Positions 44,474 through 53,960 of a stretch of 58,821 bases of DNA are shown one piece after another. Position 1 is the first letter of the stretch. The number at the start of each line of letters is the position of its first letter. Source of the DNA: CAZJDM01 sp964544765. GTDB lineage: Bacteria; Bdellovibrionota_B; Oligoflexia; CAYFLR01. The stretch lies in contig CAZJDM010000005.1 of assembly GCA_964544765.1 (NCBI GenBank), positions 1 to 58,821 of the forward strand, given 5' to 3'. The notes beneath the pieces are model-generated. The model saw only the letters and a list, made by a program, of their open reading frames with translations. It was not told the origin of the DNA and ran no database searches. Made by a program: the position numbers and the translations under genes.

Positions 44474-46816
44474 TTATTTAGTCGTAAAAACATATACTCC
44501 ATCCCAATCCTTTCCAGGAGGAGATTTTTTAAGTTCATTGCAACGATCTATATATAATTTTGCAGCATCATCATCTGGATAGACTTTTAAACACTCTTTG
44601 AATTTACTAATAGCGGGATCCCATGATTGTTTTTTATAAAGTTGGAAACCTTGGGTAAAGTTGCCGATTATATCGTCATTAACCGCCTTATATTTAACCG
44701 GTTCCAATACTTGATAAATAGCGACTGGTTCGGTTTTCCCTTTTACTTTTACTAGATCCAAGGGTCGGATAATTTTGTTAAGTGGAGTATTCTTAACGTG
44801 ATTATAACTCGAATGAGAAACTATGATTCTGCTACCATATGTTTTATTAATACCTTCAAGTCGTGAACCTAAATTAACACTATCACCCATCACCGTATAG
44901 TCAAACCTTTGATCGGAACCCATGTTTCCAACCGTCATTAAACCAGTATTGATTCCTATACCAATATCAATAGGAGGAATATTTTCTTTTATCCATTTAG
45001 TCTGTAATTCAGTAAGTATTTCAAGCATTTCTACGCCTGATATAACTGCTTTATAAGCATGTCCAGGCATATCGATGGGAGCCCCCCAAACAGCCATAAT
45101 TGCGTCTCCCATATATTTGTCTAACAAACCGTCATGCTTTAATATTATATCGGTCATGGGAGTGAAGTATTCGTTTAAAATTTTAGTAAGTTTTTCGGGA
45201 GAAAGAGATTCCGATATTGTAGTAAAGCCTCTAACGTCAGAGAAAAAAACAGTTAATTCTTTCTTTTCTCCTCCTAATTGCAGAGAAGAAGGATTTTCAA
45301 GGATTTGCTCAATAACAGAGGCATTCAAATAATATTGAAAGGCTCCTCTTACTTTTTTTCTTTCCTTCTCTTCAGTAAAGTATTTGAAAATAGTTACCCC
45401 AAAGTAAATTGACATAATTTCCAAATAAGGAACGGCCATATAGGTCCAGGTGCCGTTTCTAAAAAATAGATAGTCATCAATAAAGAAATAGGAAATAGAA
45501 AAAATGATTACCGACAATGCGCTGGTAAGAGCTTTCATTGAATCAATTATTAGTCCAAAAATTATGCCGATACATAATACCAATATTAATTCATAGAGAA
45601 ATATATCTTTATCTCTTTTTAAGAATTCTTGAGTTATGATGTTGTCAAGAATATTGGCATGTATTTCCACCCCTGGATTAGTTTCTGAAAAAGGGGTGGG
45701 CCTAATGTCAAAAATACCTGCCGCTGTGGCTCCTAGTAGTAATAATTTGTCTTTTAATTCTTTCTTTCCTAATTTTCCACTATAGATGTCATAGAAGGAA
45801 TAGTGAGGAAAGGTTTTCTCAGGACCTCTATAATTAATCAATAGCTTCCCTCTTTTTACATCAGTGGGGATAATAATAGGTTCTTTTTCATCATTTCTAT
45901 CCCATAATTCCAGAGAGCTAAGTCCGGTATCGTCTATCCGTACTAGAATATCACTGTTTAATATATCAGCAGCCATTGTAAGTGATAGCGCCGGATATAA
46001 TTTCCCATTGAAAGAACCTACCAGATGTGCCCAACGGTAAATTCCATCTTCATCAGGTTGATTGGAGAAGAATCCATTTAATTTGGAAGCATTTGATAAA
46101 AATTTGGTATTAGCTCTTAAACCAAAAAATGAATTGGGCATTATTCCTTTATCTATTTCTTCAGAACTATAATTTTTGTTTATAAAGACGGGTTCAATAG
46201 CAACCGAGCTTACTTTCTTCTCCTCTTTCTTAAAGTCTGTGTCTAATGTGTCAACTTCTTCTTCATCAATAAAATAAAACCATCCTAGAACTACCCTATT
46301 GTTGAAGTCCTTAAGTGCCTTTTTAAGATCCCTATCTCCTTTTGAATGCGGGGATGGATTTTTTAGATGTTTATAGAATGATTGCTTACCCCTAGGATCT
46401 CTATTATTGAGGACCATTTTTTTGTATTTTTGCACTAAACCACCTCTTTCTTCACTGACAAAGGGTCTTTCTGGTTCAGAGAAGGTTACATCAAATCCAA
46501 CTAAGCGAGCTTGCGTTTTCCTCAGTTTTTGTAGAAAAATAGCCATGTCTCTTCTTTTAAAAGGCCATCGTCCAAGCTGTTCAACCGATCTTTCATCAAT
46601 GGCTAAAATTCCAATTTTTCCACTTGTTTCCTGTACACCGCGATTTTTAAGGCGAAAATCTAATAGACGGTTTTCAAGGGCCAGGATAAAATTAACCGAT
46701 TCATGCTCAATGTAAATCATGATAAGAATAGTTGCTGAAAGGATAGTAATAAATATAAATATTCTTTTGGCTGTAATGCGAAAAATGAACTTTAGTATTG
46801 ATTTAATAACTTGCAT
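44474..46816 (-). CDS. CHASE2-domain adenylate/guanylate cyclase with C-terminal TPR-like tail
   Basis: This 780-residue protein has a membrane helix near 15-35, an extracytoplasmic CHASE2 sensor (about 45-400; IGILAIDERSVEQLGRWPF is typical) and three helices (about 400-475). A class III cyclase domain follows, about 515-700. It keeps both metal Asp (FFSDVRGFT near 525, GDAIMAVWG near 569) and YTVMGDSVNLGSRLEG. DKYMGD Lys and the Asp of VMGD suit ATP as substrate, so adenylate cyclase is favoured. A TPR-like tail sits at about 725-765. It lies upstream of mreB but separate from it by 84 nt, so linked control of cell shape is only a guess. Confidence 0.85.
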   Translation of the reverse strand: MQVIKSILKFIFRITAKRIFIFITILSATILIMIYIEHESVNFILALENRLLDFRLKNRGVQETSGKIGILAIDERSVEQLGRWPFKRRDMAIFLQKLRKTQARLVGFDVTFSEPERPFVSEERGGLVQKYKKMVLNNRDPRGKQSFYKHLKNPSPHSKGDRDLKKALKDFNNRVVLGWFYFIDEEEVDTLDTDFKKEEKKVSSVAIEPVFINKNYSSEEIDKGIMPNSFFGLRANTKFLSNASKLNGFFSNQPDEDGIYRWAHLVGSFNGKLYPALSLTMAADILNSDILVRIDDTGLSSLELWDRNDEKEPIIIPTDVKRGKLLINYRGPEKTFPHYSFYDIYSGKLGKKELKDKLLLLGATAAGIFDIRPTPFSETNPGVEIHANILDNIITQEFLKRDKDIFLYELILVLCIGIIFGLIIDSMKALTSALSVIIFSISYFFIDDYLFFRNGTWTYMAVPYLEIMSIYFGVTIFKYFTEEKERKKVRGAFQYYLNASVIEQILENPSSLQLGGEKKELTVFFSDVRGFTTISESLSPEKLTKILNEYFTPMTDIILKHDGLLDKYMGDAIMAVWGAPIDMPGHAYKAVISGVEMLEILTELQTKWIKENIPPIDIGIGINTGLMTVGNMGSDQRFDYTVMGDSVNLGSRLEGINKTYGSRIIVSHSSYNHVKNTPLNKIIRPLDLVKVKGKTEPVAIYQVLEPVKYKAVNDDIIGNFTQGFQLYKKQSWDPAISKFKECLKVYPDDDAAKLYIDRCNELKKSPPGKDWDGVYVFTTK

Positions 46817-46937
46817 AAAATTCTCTCTTCAAAATTCGTGAACAAAATGTTAGACAAAATATCAAACAAGGGTTACTTTTTTAGTGTATCCTAACATTTT
46901 AATTTATTAGGAAAATTTGGTAAAGGATTTATAACAA

Positions 46938-47909
46938 ATGTTGGTAAAAGAAATATTTACAGTGAATTGGATTTTATTAAAAAACTTAATCGAGCGAGTG
47001 TTTGTGCAGCATTTAATTCTAGGGGTTCTTTTTATTGGATTGTCTGCTAGTAGTTGCTCGGTTCGTCAAATTGTGGTGGGTGAAGTCGCAGATATGGTTG
47101 AAGATGGTGGAGCTGCTTTTGAAAACGATGATGATTTGATTATGATTGAAAATGCATTACCGGCTAATATTAAATTATTAGAAGTATTGTCACAGAACGA
47201 TAAAAGTAACACCAAGATTTTATGGTTAATCGCCAGAATGTATGGTAGTTATGCTTTTTCAGTTTTTGAACCTCAATTGGTTCAAGCTCGGTATAATAAA
47301 CATACCAAGGCAACAAAATTAATAACCCAACGCTTAAAACGATATTATTCAAAGGGATTATCCTATGCTTCACAAGCGTTGTTTCAAAAATATCCAGCAT
47401 GTAAAAATGAGTTGGCCAAAGTGACCAAGATTAATTCTTGTTTGGCAAGATTGAATAAAGATGATGTTCCTATTTTATTTTGGTATGGTTTTAATCTGGC
47501 CTCTTACGTTAATTTGAGTTTGGACTCAGTAAAAGCAATATCTAAGGCTTTTAGTATTCAAAAGATTATGAATAGAGTAATTGAATTAGATGAAAACTAC
47601 TACCATGGTGGTGCTCATTTGATACTGATGATATACTATACGTCCAGACCAGCATTATTAGGTGGAAAACCCCAAAAGGCCCTCAGTCATTATCGAAGAT
47701 TGAAAAATCTAACTGGTACATCTTATTTGTTAGGGGACTTGTATTTTGCTCGTCATTATTTGGTTCAAAAACAGGAAAAAGGGCAATTCATTAAGAAGAT
47801 GAAATACATAATTGGAGCTAAAAATTCTCAGTATATTTTGTTTAATCAGATTGCTAAAAATTATGCTTCATTGTATCTAAGAATGGTAAATAGATTTTTT
47901 GTTGAGTAA
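46938..47909 (+). CDS. TRAP transporter-associated TPR lipoprotein TatT
   Basis: The protein has 323 residues. A signal peptide ends in lipobox SASSC (Cys40). The rest is helical, with four hidden TPR-like units and YHGGAHLILMIYYTSRPALLGGKPQKAL, typical of the TatT family first described in Treponema pallidum (Tp0956). TatT trimers dock with the TRAP substrate-binding protein. It is the first gene of a T-P-Q-M operon. AAAGGA lies 10 nt before ATG 46938. Such four-gene sets are less common than plain P-Q-M. Confidence 0.85.
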   Translation: MLVKEIFTVNWILLKNLIERVFVQHLILGVLFIGLSASSCSVRQIVVGEVADMVEDGGAAFENDDDLIMIENALPANIKLLEVLSQNDKSNTKILWLIARMYGSYAFSVFEPQLVQARYNKHTKATKLITQRLKRYYSKGLSYASQALFQKYPACKNELAKVTKINSCLARLNKDDVPILFWYGFNLASYVNLSLDSVKAISKAFSIQKIMNRVIELDENYYHGGAHLILMIYYTSRPALLGGKPQKALSHYRRLKNLTGTSYLLGDLYFARHYLVQKQEKGQFIKKMKYIIGAKNSQYILFNQIAKNYASLYLRMVNRFFVE

Positions 47910-47964
47910 TCTCGAATGAATTTTATGTATTCAATATATATCCAAATAGCATTGAAGGGATGAA

Positions 47965-49140
47965 ATGTTTAATTTACCGATAATTTTGTTGTTTAGTTTT
48001 TCTTTAGTTTTATCGCAATCTATAGTAGCTAAAACGGCCAAAGTGGTTAAAACAACCAAGGCAAATGAAAAAGCGGTAGTTGAAGCGACCAATATTAAGA
48101 TGGCGGTAGTTACTCCGGAAGGTAGTAGTTGGACCAAGATACTATATGAGATGAAAAGAGATCTCAAGAAGCAAACCAAAGGGGAAATTGACTTCAGTAT
48201 TTATGCTGGTGGTGTAAGTGGAGATGAAATTGATGTTATTCGTAAAATGCGAGTAAGAAGCAGGAATCAAATTCATGCGGCGGGATTTTCGGGGGTAGGT
48301 TTAGGAGTTATCTTACCCGAGATTAGAATTTTAGAGTCTCCATTATTGTTTAAAAATAATTCGGAAGTAGATTATGTAAGAAAGGAATTGTTTAGTTATT
48401 TTGCCAATCAATTTGAAAAGAAAGGATATATTTTTTTGGGATATGCTGAAGCTGGGGATGTATATTTATTCTCTAAAAGAAATATTAATCTCGAACCTGA
48501 GCGCAAGAAAATCCAAATGTGGATTTGGAAGGGCGATAAAGTAGCCGAAACTTTTTTTAATCGTTTAAATATCCATACTTACCCACTAAACTTAGCCAAT
48601 GTAAATACGGGGTTAGAGACGGGAATGATTGATTCTTTTTATTCTCCTCCCCTAGCGGCCATAGCTTTTCAATGGTATCCCAAGGTAAGTTACATTTTGG
48701 ATTATCCAGTAGTAAATTCAATAGGTGCTTTTCTTATGAAAAAAAGCATGTTTAATTCTTTATCATTGAAAAATAAAAAAATATTGCTCAAATTAAGTAA
48801 GAGATATTGTGATAAGATCATAACCTCAACTAGGAGAGACAATCAAGAGGCTCTATCTGTATTAAAGGAAGCCGGTTTGACTTTTTTAAGGCCATCAGTA
48901 TCTGATACTAATAAATATGAAGAACTGGCTCATAAAACATACAAAAAATATAGTGGCAAAATTTACCCGATGGAGCTTTTTAACCGGGTTAATGAGCTAT
49001 TGAAAAAATATCGACAAAAGACGTCTAAAACTGTTAAAAAGGTTTTGGTAAAAAAAGATCCTCAAAAGAAAGAGTCTACAAAAACAACCGCGGCTAAGAA
49101 AAAGCAAGAGAAGGGCAATGCACCAATTAAGAAAAATTGA
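47965..49140 (+). CDS. TRAP substrate-binding protein DctP-like, with lysine-rich tail
   Basis: The protein has 391 residues. A signal peptide (1-22) leads to the DctP fold: MAVVTPEGSSWTKILYEM, IYAGGVSGDEIDVIRKMR, MIDSFYSPPLA and the usual hinge. Residues 348-391 are a Lys/Thr tail (KKVLVKKDPQKKE), not seen in ordinary DctP proteins. The Arg that normally salt-bridges acid substrates is not obvious where expected, so the ligand may not be a simple carboxylate. Its end overlaps the DctQ gene by 23 nt. Confidence 0.85.
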   Translation: MFNLPIILLFSFSLVLSQSIVAKTAKVVKTTKANEKAVVEATNIKMAVVTPEGSSWTKILYEMKRDLKKQTKGEIDFSIYAGGVSGDEIDVIRKMRVRSRNQIHAAGFSGVGLGVILPEIRILESPLLFKNNSEVDYVRKELFSYFANQFEKKGYIFLGYAEAGDVYLFSKRNINLEPERKKIQMWIWKGDKVAETFFNRLNIHTYPLNLANVNTGLETGMIDSFYSPPLAAIAFQWYPKVSYILDYPVVNSIGAFLMKKSMFNSLSLKNKKILLKLSKRYCDKIITSTRRDNQEALSVLKEAGLTFLRPSVSDTNKYEELAHKTYKKYSGKIYPMELFNRVNELLKKYRQKTSKTVKKVLVKKDPQKKESTKTTAAKKKQEKGNAPIKKN

Positions 49141-49585
49141 TAATATTATTCAAAAGATTGAGAAAATATTAATTACTCTAATTTTTCTTTTATTAATCTT
49201 GCTTTTGTTTTTTAATATTATTAGTCGTAATTTTTTTCATAAATCATATAATTTCATCTTGGAATTATCGCCTTTATTGGTAGTTTGGTTGTCCTTTTTA
49301 GGAGCGTCACTTGCTCTCAAACAGAATCGTCATATCAAGTTAGATATTCTCTTTCGTTATATTTCACCCAAAACTCAACATGCTCTAAGATCTTTATGTG
49401 CTTTAGTTGGGTTAATGATAATGGGTTTGTTAGCTTTAGGTTCATTTACTTTTGTTTCCAGTGAAGTTGAAATGTTTGGCAATAAAGGATGGGGGGCAGT
49501 TATTTTTATCTTCTTTTTTATGATTTCCTCCTTTAGGTTTTTATTAATTGGTTTGGAATCCATCAATAATTATCGATCGATGTGA
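49118..49585 (+). CDS. TRAP transporter small permease DctQ
   Basis: This 155-residue inner-membrane protein has four helices, with the family segment ELSPLLVVWLSFLGASLALKQNRHIKLDI-type motif around 50-80. It supports the large permease. ATG 49118 lies inside the tail of the DctP gene, with AGAAGG just before it, so production is coupled. Confidence 0.85.
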   Translation: MHQLRKIDNIIQKIEKILITLIFLLLILLLFFNIISRNFFHKSYNFILELSPLLVVWLSFLGASLALKQNRHIKLDILFRYISPKTQHALRSLCALVGLMIMGLLALGSFTFVSSEVEMFGNKGWGAVIFIFFFMISSFRFLLIGLESINNYRSM

Positions 49586-49629
49586 TTATACCTAGGATGT
49601 AGTATTACCTAGAATGTGATTATACTTAT

Positions 49630-50910
49630 ATGGAAACTATTTTAATTCTATCATGTATTCTGTTGGCTCTATTTGAACTACCTTTGTTTGTAGTATTAAC
49701 TTCGGTTTCTATTATCTGCTTTTTCTTTTTAAATTTTGAAATTGAATCTTTACAGATGATTCTGATTGAGATGAATAGGTTGTCTTCTATGCCGATCTTG
49801 GCATCCTTACCTATTTTTACCTTAATTGGTTGTATTCTGACTAATAGTAATGCTCCTCAAAGAATAATGAATTTAATGAAAGCTTTGTTTGGGTGGCTAC
49901 CTGGTGGTGTGGCAATTGCTTCTCTTGGATCTTGTGCGTTTTTTACGGCCTTAACCGGTGCAAGTGGTGTAACTATAGTTGCTTTAGGAAGTTTAATCTA
50001 TCCTATCTTGCGTGAGCAAAATTATGAGGAGAAATTTTCATTAGGATTGATCACTACTTCCGGAAGTTTGGGTCTTTTGTTTCCTCCTAGTATACCAATA
50101 ATCCTTTATGGAGTAATTGCGGAAGTAAGTATAAGTAGATTATATCAAGCAGCTTTGGTTCCAGGTGTAATTATTGTCTTGGTATTATGCTTGTATGCTT
50201 ATGTTTATGAGCGTAGAAGGGCTGGAATTGGAGGACATGTCGCTAGAGAACCGTTTTCCTTGTCTCGTTTAAAAACAACTTTCTGGGAAGGAATATGGGA
50301 ATTACCAATAGTTGTTTTGATTTTAGGTGGGGTCTATGGAGGATTTGTCACTATTGGTGAAGTTTCGGTCATCGTTGTAATGTATGTCATAATAGTTGAG
50401 TGTTTTGTTTTAAGGGAGGTAAATTGGCGGCATCAATTACCGGGTATATTTGTAGAGGCAGCTATTTTAGCAGGGGCTATAATCATTGTTTTAAGTACTG
50501 CTTTGGGTTTAACTTCCTACTTAGTTGATGAACAGATTCCTAATAAGATTCTTTCTTACCTAACTATGGTTACAGATAATAAATATGTTTTTCTGATGGG
50601 ATTGAACATCTTTTTGTTGGTGGTTGGTTGTTTGATGGATATTTTTTCGGCCATTATTATAATTGTGCCCATTATAGTTCCAATTGCCATTCAATATGGT
50701 ATCGATCCTCTACATTTAGGGGTTATTTTTATGGTTAATCTGGAGATTGGTTATTCAACTCCTCCTATTGGCATCAATCTATTTATTTCCAGCTTAAAAT
50801 TTAACAAACCAATTACTTTACTTTACAGATCTTCAATTCCTTATCTCATCTTATTGTTTTTGACATTACTATTGATAACATATATACCAGCGTTAAGTTT
50901 ATGGTTGTAA
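49630..50910 (+). CDS. TRAP transporter large permease DctM
   Basis: The 426-residue protein has about 12 helices and moves the substrate with sodium. DctM landmarks are FTALTGASGVTIVALGSLIYP, GLITTSGSLGLLFPPSIPIILYG and LEIGYSTPPIGINLF. It follows DctQ by 44 nt in a spacer made of degenerate TTATACCTAG-type repeats, and has no clear ribosome site. It ends the T-P-Q-M operon. Confidence 0.92.
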   Translation: METILILSCILLALFELPLFVVLTSVSIICFFFLNFEIESLQMILIEMNRLSSMPILASLPIFTLIGCILTNSNAPQRIMNLMKALFGWLPGGVAIASLGSCAFFTALTGASGVTIVALGSLIYPILREQNYEEKFSLGLITTSGSLGLLFPPSIPIILYGVIAEVSISRLYQAALVPGVIIVLVLCLYAYVYERRRAGIGGHVAREPFSLSRLKTTFWEGIWELPIVVLILGGVYGGFVTIGEVSVIVVMYVIIVECFVLREVNWRHQLPGIFVEAAILAGAIIIVLSTALGLTSYLVDEQIPNKILSYLTMVTDNKYVFLMGLNIFLLVVGCLMDIFSAIIIIVPIIVPIAIQYGIDPLHLGVIFMVNLEIGYSTPPIGINLFISSLKFNKPITLLYRSSIPYLILLFLTLLLITYIPALSLWL

Positions 50911-51009
50911 CTAAGATTTAATATTAGGTTGGTGGTACGGATTTCTCCTTTGATGAAGGAGAAGAGAGCGTTTTGGATATTTCGATTTTTTAATTTAAGG
51001 AGAATTTTG

Positions 51010-52290
51010 ATGAAAGTATTGCTGATTTGTTTATTATTTATCATGATTTCGTTCAAAATTTCGGCCCATGAAATTAAAAAAGAATTCACTCTTACTTCGA
51101 AGTCAATTAATATCGATTTTAAAACAATTGCTGCGAATATTACGATTGAGGGAGAATCATCAAAAGTTATAGAAGGTGATTCGCAAAATAGTTCTAGGAG
51201 TGATTCCAAAGGTGATTCCAAAGGAGATCCCAAAGGAGATCCCAAAGGAGATCCCAAAGGAGATCCCAAAAGTGGTCCTACCAAAGGTAGTAATGAAAGC
51301 AACCAACTTGTAATTACCGTTGATGTAGATAATCATGATTTTAAAAGTGACGAAGAATTTTTAAAGCATTATATAAATCTGAGTAGTGACTATGCTAATT
51401 TAGAGATTGGATCGATTGATTACGAGCGGGATATTGAAATTAGTAAGATTCATGTTTTTATTCCTAATATTTTAAACCTTAAGAATATAGATGTTTCCAA
51501 TGTTTCAGGTGATGTTAGTATTGAGGATATAGTGATAACCAGTAATGTCAATCTAAAAACGGTGAGTGGTGATGTGCAGATAAAAAAAGTTAATCTGCAT
51601 AATTTAGATATTGCAACTGTTTCTGGAGATATTTGTCTGAAAAAATCTAATGTCAGAACGGCTTATTTTAACACTGTTAATGGAGATGTTTCATTTAAAG
51701 AAATGAATTTTAAGCAAATACCTGTGATAAATACTATTGTAGGTGATGTTGATTCTGATTTACCAAAATGGAAGAGCGATGTTCATTCAATCCCTAAATC
51801 ACATAAGAGATGGAAGCATAGATGGAAGAGGAAGCATTGGTGGCGAAAATCAAAAAGAGTAGGGATTGAGGGATTTAGTTTTGTGTTTAAACAAGTCCAT
51901 AATGTTGAAGGTGATAATGGTATTTGGGGATTTGAATCTTATAATGATTTACATGATTCAAAATGGTTATATCAATCAACCGCTTTCTTTTTTGGAAGAT
52001 CCGATTATTTTGATGCTATTGATATATCTAAGAGTGTTGGCGTTTATTTAGGGAATAGGCATTTTGGCTGGAACCTAGGTATTGCTAGCCATTTAGCTAT
52101 TGGAAGACTATTGCATAACAAGAAATCTAGCTTGATAATTGGTTTTGAGGCCTTAACTGGTTTTAAGATGCTACTACCCATTTTTTCTGTTAAATTTGAT
52201 TTTGGTTATATGCTGCCCTTTCAGGTAAGTCATTTAGAAGATATAAATCGAAATCATTTTCCTGTTTTGAAATTGGGTATTATTTTCTAA
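51010..52290 (+). CDS. Exported DUF4097-like beta-helix protein with a KGDP repeat and C-terminal barrel-like region
   Basis: The protein has 426 residues. ATG 51010 is preceded by AAGGAG 8 nt upstream and starts the signal peptide (1-20, cleavage after ISA). A longer frame from 50929 is therefore rejected. Residues about 65-95 are a Lys-Gly-Asp/Pro repeat. Residues 110-250 show a DUF4097-like ladder with recurring 'VSGDV' turns (NVSGDVSIEDI, TVSGDVQIKKV, TVNGDVSFKEM). A basic WKHRWKRKHWWRK segment then precedes a C-terminal half of barrel-like strands (GVYLGNRHFGWNLGIASHL) ending KLGIIF. Confidence 0.6.
   Translation: MKVLLICLLFIMISFKISAHEIKKEFTLTSKSINIDFKTIAANITIEGESSKVIEGDSQNSSRSDSKGDSKGDPKGDPKGDPKGDPKSGPTKGSNESNQLVITVDVDNHDFKSDEEFLKHYINLSSDYANLEIGSIDYERDIEISKIHVFIPNILNLKNIDVSNVSGDVSIEDIVITSNVNLKTVSGDVQIKKVNLHNLDIATVSGDICLKKSNVRTAYFNTVNGDVSFKEMNFKQIPVINTIVGDVDSDLPKWKSDVHSIPKSHKRWKHRWKRKHWWRKSKRVGIEGFSFVFKQVHNVEGDNGIWGFESYNDLHDSKWLYQSTAFFFGRSDYFDAIDISKSVGVYLGNRHFGWNLGIASHLAIGRLLHNKKSSLIIGFEALTGFKMLLPIFSVKFDFGYMLPFQVSHLEDINRNHFPVLKLGIIF
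51202..51273 (+). repeat. 12-bp tandem repeat encoding (S/P)KGD
   Basis: Six 12-bp units begin at 51202. The third to fifth are identical (GATCCCAAAGGA), and the outer ones differ by one to three bases. The array lies in frame in the exported DUF4097-like gene. Confidence 0.9.
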
Positions 52291-52300
52291 ATCGGGATAT

Positions 52301-52918
52301 TTACGCAACGTGCGAATCCCGCACATCGCGAATATTTTTATTATTAGAATTAGTGTCGTTGGTTAAAATACTTTTGTTACTATTATTGTGAGCTAGTTTT
52401 AGAATAACAAAAAGAATAATACCCAAAATGCCTGCCGCTACGTTGAATCTTACATCGCGCCAGTCAAAGTATCTCATAGGTAAATAATACTGTATTATTT
52501 CGTCCATCCAACCGAAAAAGCTGGTTAAAACAAAGGTGGCCAGCATTAGGCGCCAACCGGTCATTTTTAACTGCAGACTGTAGGCGATTAAAATGGACAA
52601 AAGTCCATATTGGATGAAGTGTATTCTTTCTTCGTAAATATTCAGGTTGTGCATGATATACCAGCCGCAGGGAAATAAAAAGATGGCCAGAATACAATAC
52701 CATTTGATACTTTTGATTTTCAGGTGATATACCAGTAAATAGAGCATGGCAATAAAGGTGGTTAGGAAGATAAGTCCTACCGATAAACCTAAGATGTTAT
52801 ATTGTCTGGTAATATCAACTAAATAGCGTGTCCATGGCAGCATGAGGTAATTCAGGAGTATATAAATGCCGGTTATTTTTAATCTTGTGGATAAAGATAA
52901 ATATTTGGGATGGTACAT
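52301..52918 (-). CDS. VanZ-like membrane protein
   Basis: The 205-residue protein has five or six helices. The VanZ motif segment is ERIHFIQYGLLSILIAYSL, followed by FGWMDEIIQYYLPMRYFDWRDVRFNVAAG. VanZ-like proteins have unclear roles, some affecting glycopeptide resistance or envelope traits. The C-terminal ten residues (IRDVRDSHVA) come from a REP-like palindrome and probably add a non-conserved tail. Its start codon overlaps that of the divergent phosphoesterase. Confidence 0.8.
   Translation of the reverse strand: MYHPKYLSLSTRLKITGIYILLNYLMLPWTRYLVDITRQYNILGLSVGLIFLTTFIAMLYLLVYHLKIKSIKWYCILAIFLFPCGWYIMHNLNIYEERIHFIQYGLLSILIAYSLQLKMTGWRLMLATFVLTSFFGWMDEIIQYYLPMRYFDWRDVRFNVAAGILGIILFVILKLAHNNSNKSILTNDTNSNNKNIRDVRDSHVA
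52303..52329. repeat. REP-like palindromic element, copy B, inside a gene end
   Basis: The 27-nt core matches 22 bases of the palindrome at 17776-17802, including the loop-flanking CGAA-CCC and CACATCGC. A GTGCG/CGCAC stem with AT-rich outer arms is visible. It overlaps the last ten codons of the VanZ-like gene on the minus strand and lies 12 nt from the stop of the convergent DUF4097-like gene. Confidence 0.6.
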
Positions 52919-53960
52919 GACTTTCTTTTCCTATACGCAATGGACCGAGTATGCCAGATATGGCGGACACCTGGTTCTTATGAATTTCTGTCTGATTGTA
53001 TCATGTAATTTTTTCCAGACAACCCATATTTTACCAACAGCTCCTGATAATTCAGTATCTGTTCCATCACCATTATCATCATTGTCATCATCAAAGCCAG
53101 TTATTTCATTTGGGGTTATAGCTGATATTCAGTATGCTGATAAAAAACCAGGTAGCAAAAGATATTATCGTCAATCTCTACACAATCTAGATTTGAGTGT
53201 TCGGTATTTTAATCAGCAGCACTTAGATTTTATTATTCAGCTAGGAGATTTGATAGATGGAAGAGACAAGGTAGAGGTGGTAGGTGTGGGACAGGAAGGT
53301 GATGCCCAAGATCTCTCTCGTGTCCTGAGTGTTCTCAATACCTCAAAAGCTCCAGTGTATCATGTTCTAGGTAATCATGATTTTTTTCAACCTCGTCAAA
53401 AACTGTTACCTATTTTGGGTTTAAATAGAGCCTACCAATCGTTTGTTATTAAGGGGTGGAAATTTATTATCCTGGATGGAATGGATGTCAGTGTCAGTAA
53501 AGGATGGTCCACTAATCATCCTAACTACATACTAGGGCGCAAGATGTCGGCAGATCTTGTGAGGAAGAAATCACCTAATAGTGGTACCTGGAATGGGGCG
53601 GTGGGGAATGAACAATTAGCTTGGCTAAAAAATGAGTTAAAAACAGCTAAAGAAAATGATCAAAAAGTGATAGTTTTTTGCCATTTTCCTGTAAAACCAA
53701 CCAGGTTAAATGGGGTGTATTTACTTTGGAACTATCAAGAAGTAATGGATGTGTTGACTTCTAGCGCTCAAGTACAAGCATATATTGCAGGCCATAACCA
53801 TCAAGGCAGTTTTAATAAGGAAGGATCAATTCGTTTTGTTACTATTCCAGGTATGGTGGAAGCTCCTAATCGTAATGCTTGGGCGGTAGTATTAATTTTC
53901 CCTGATCGTATTGTTATAAAGGGTTTTGGTAAGGTGGTAAGTCGATTTTGGATGTTATAG
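52917..53960 (+). CDS. Exported metallophosphoesterase, ADPRM-like
   Basis: The protein has 347 residues. Metal-binding motifs follow the order of the calcineurin-like fold: GVIADIQYAD, IIQLGDLIDGRD, HVLGNHDF, VIVFCHFPV and YIAGHNHQG. ADIQYAD with Gln in place of His is the mark of the ADP-ribose/CDP-alcohol diphosphatase (ADPRM) group. A hydrophobic stretch ending LIVSC may be a lipobox. Start choice is uncertain. ATG 52917 gives a plausible signal peptide, whereas 52866 would run far into the divergent VanZ gene and 52980 leaves too short a signal. It is convergent with the CrtI-like gene, with a 6-nt overlap. Confidence 0.8.
   Translation: MTFFSYTQWTEYARYGGHLVLMNFCLIVSCNFFQTTHILPTAPDNSVSVPSPLSSLSSSKPVISFGVIADIQYADKKPGSKRYYRQSLHNLDLSVRYFNQQHLDFIIQLGDLIDGRDKVEVVGVGQEGDAQDLSRVLSVLNTSKAPVYHVLGNHDFFQPRQKLLPILGLNRAYQSFVIKGWKFIILDGMDVSVSKGWSTNHPNYILGRKMSADLVRKKSPNSGTWNGAVGNEQLAWLKNELKTAKENDQKVIVFCHFPVKPTRLNGVYLLWNYQEVMDVLTSSAQVQAYIAGHNHQGSFNKEGSIRFVTIPGMVEAPNRNAWAVVLIFPDRIVIKGFGKVVSRFWML

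Noticed and set aside
50841..51302. 153-codon minus-strand frame with Gly/Ser/Pro repeats
   Set aside because: It is a shadow of the 12-bp repeat in the exported protein on the other strand.
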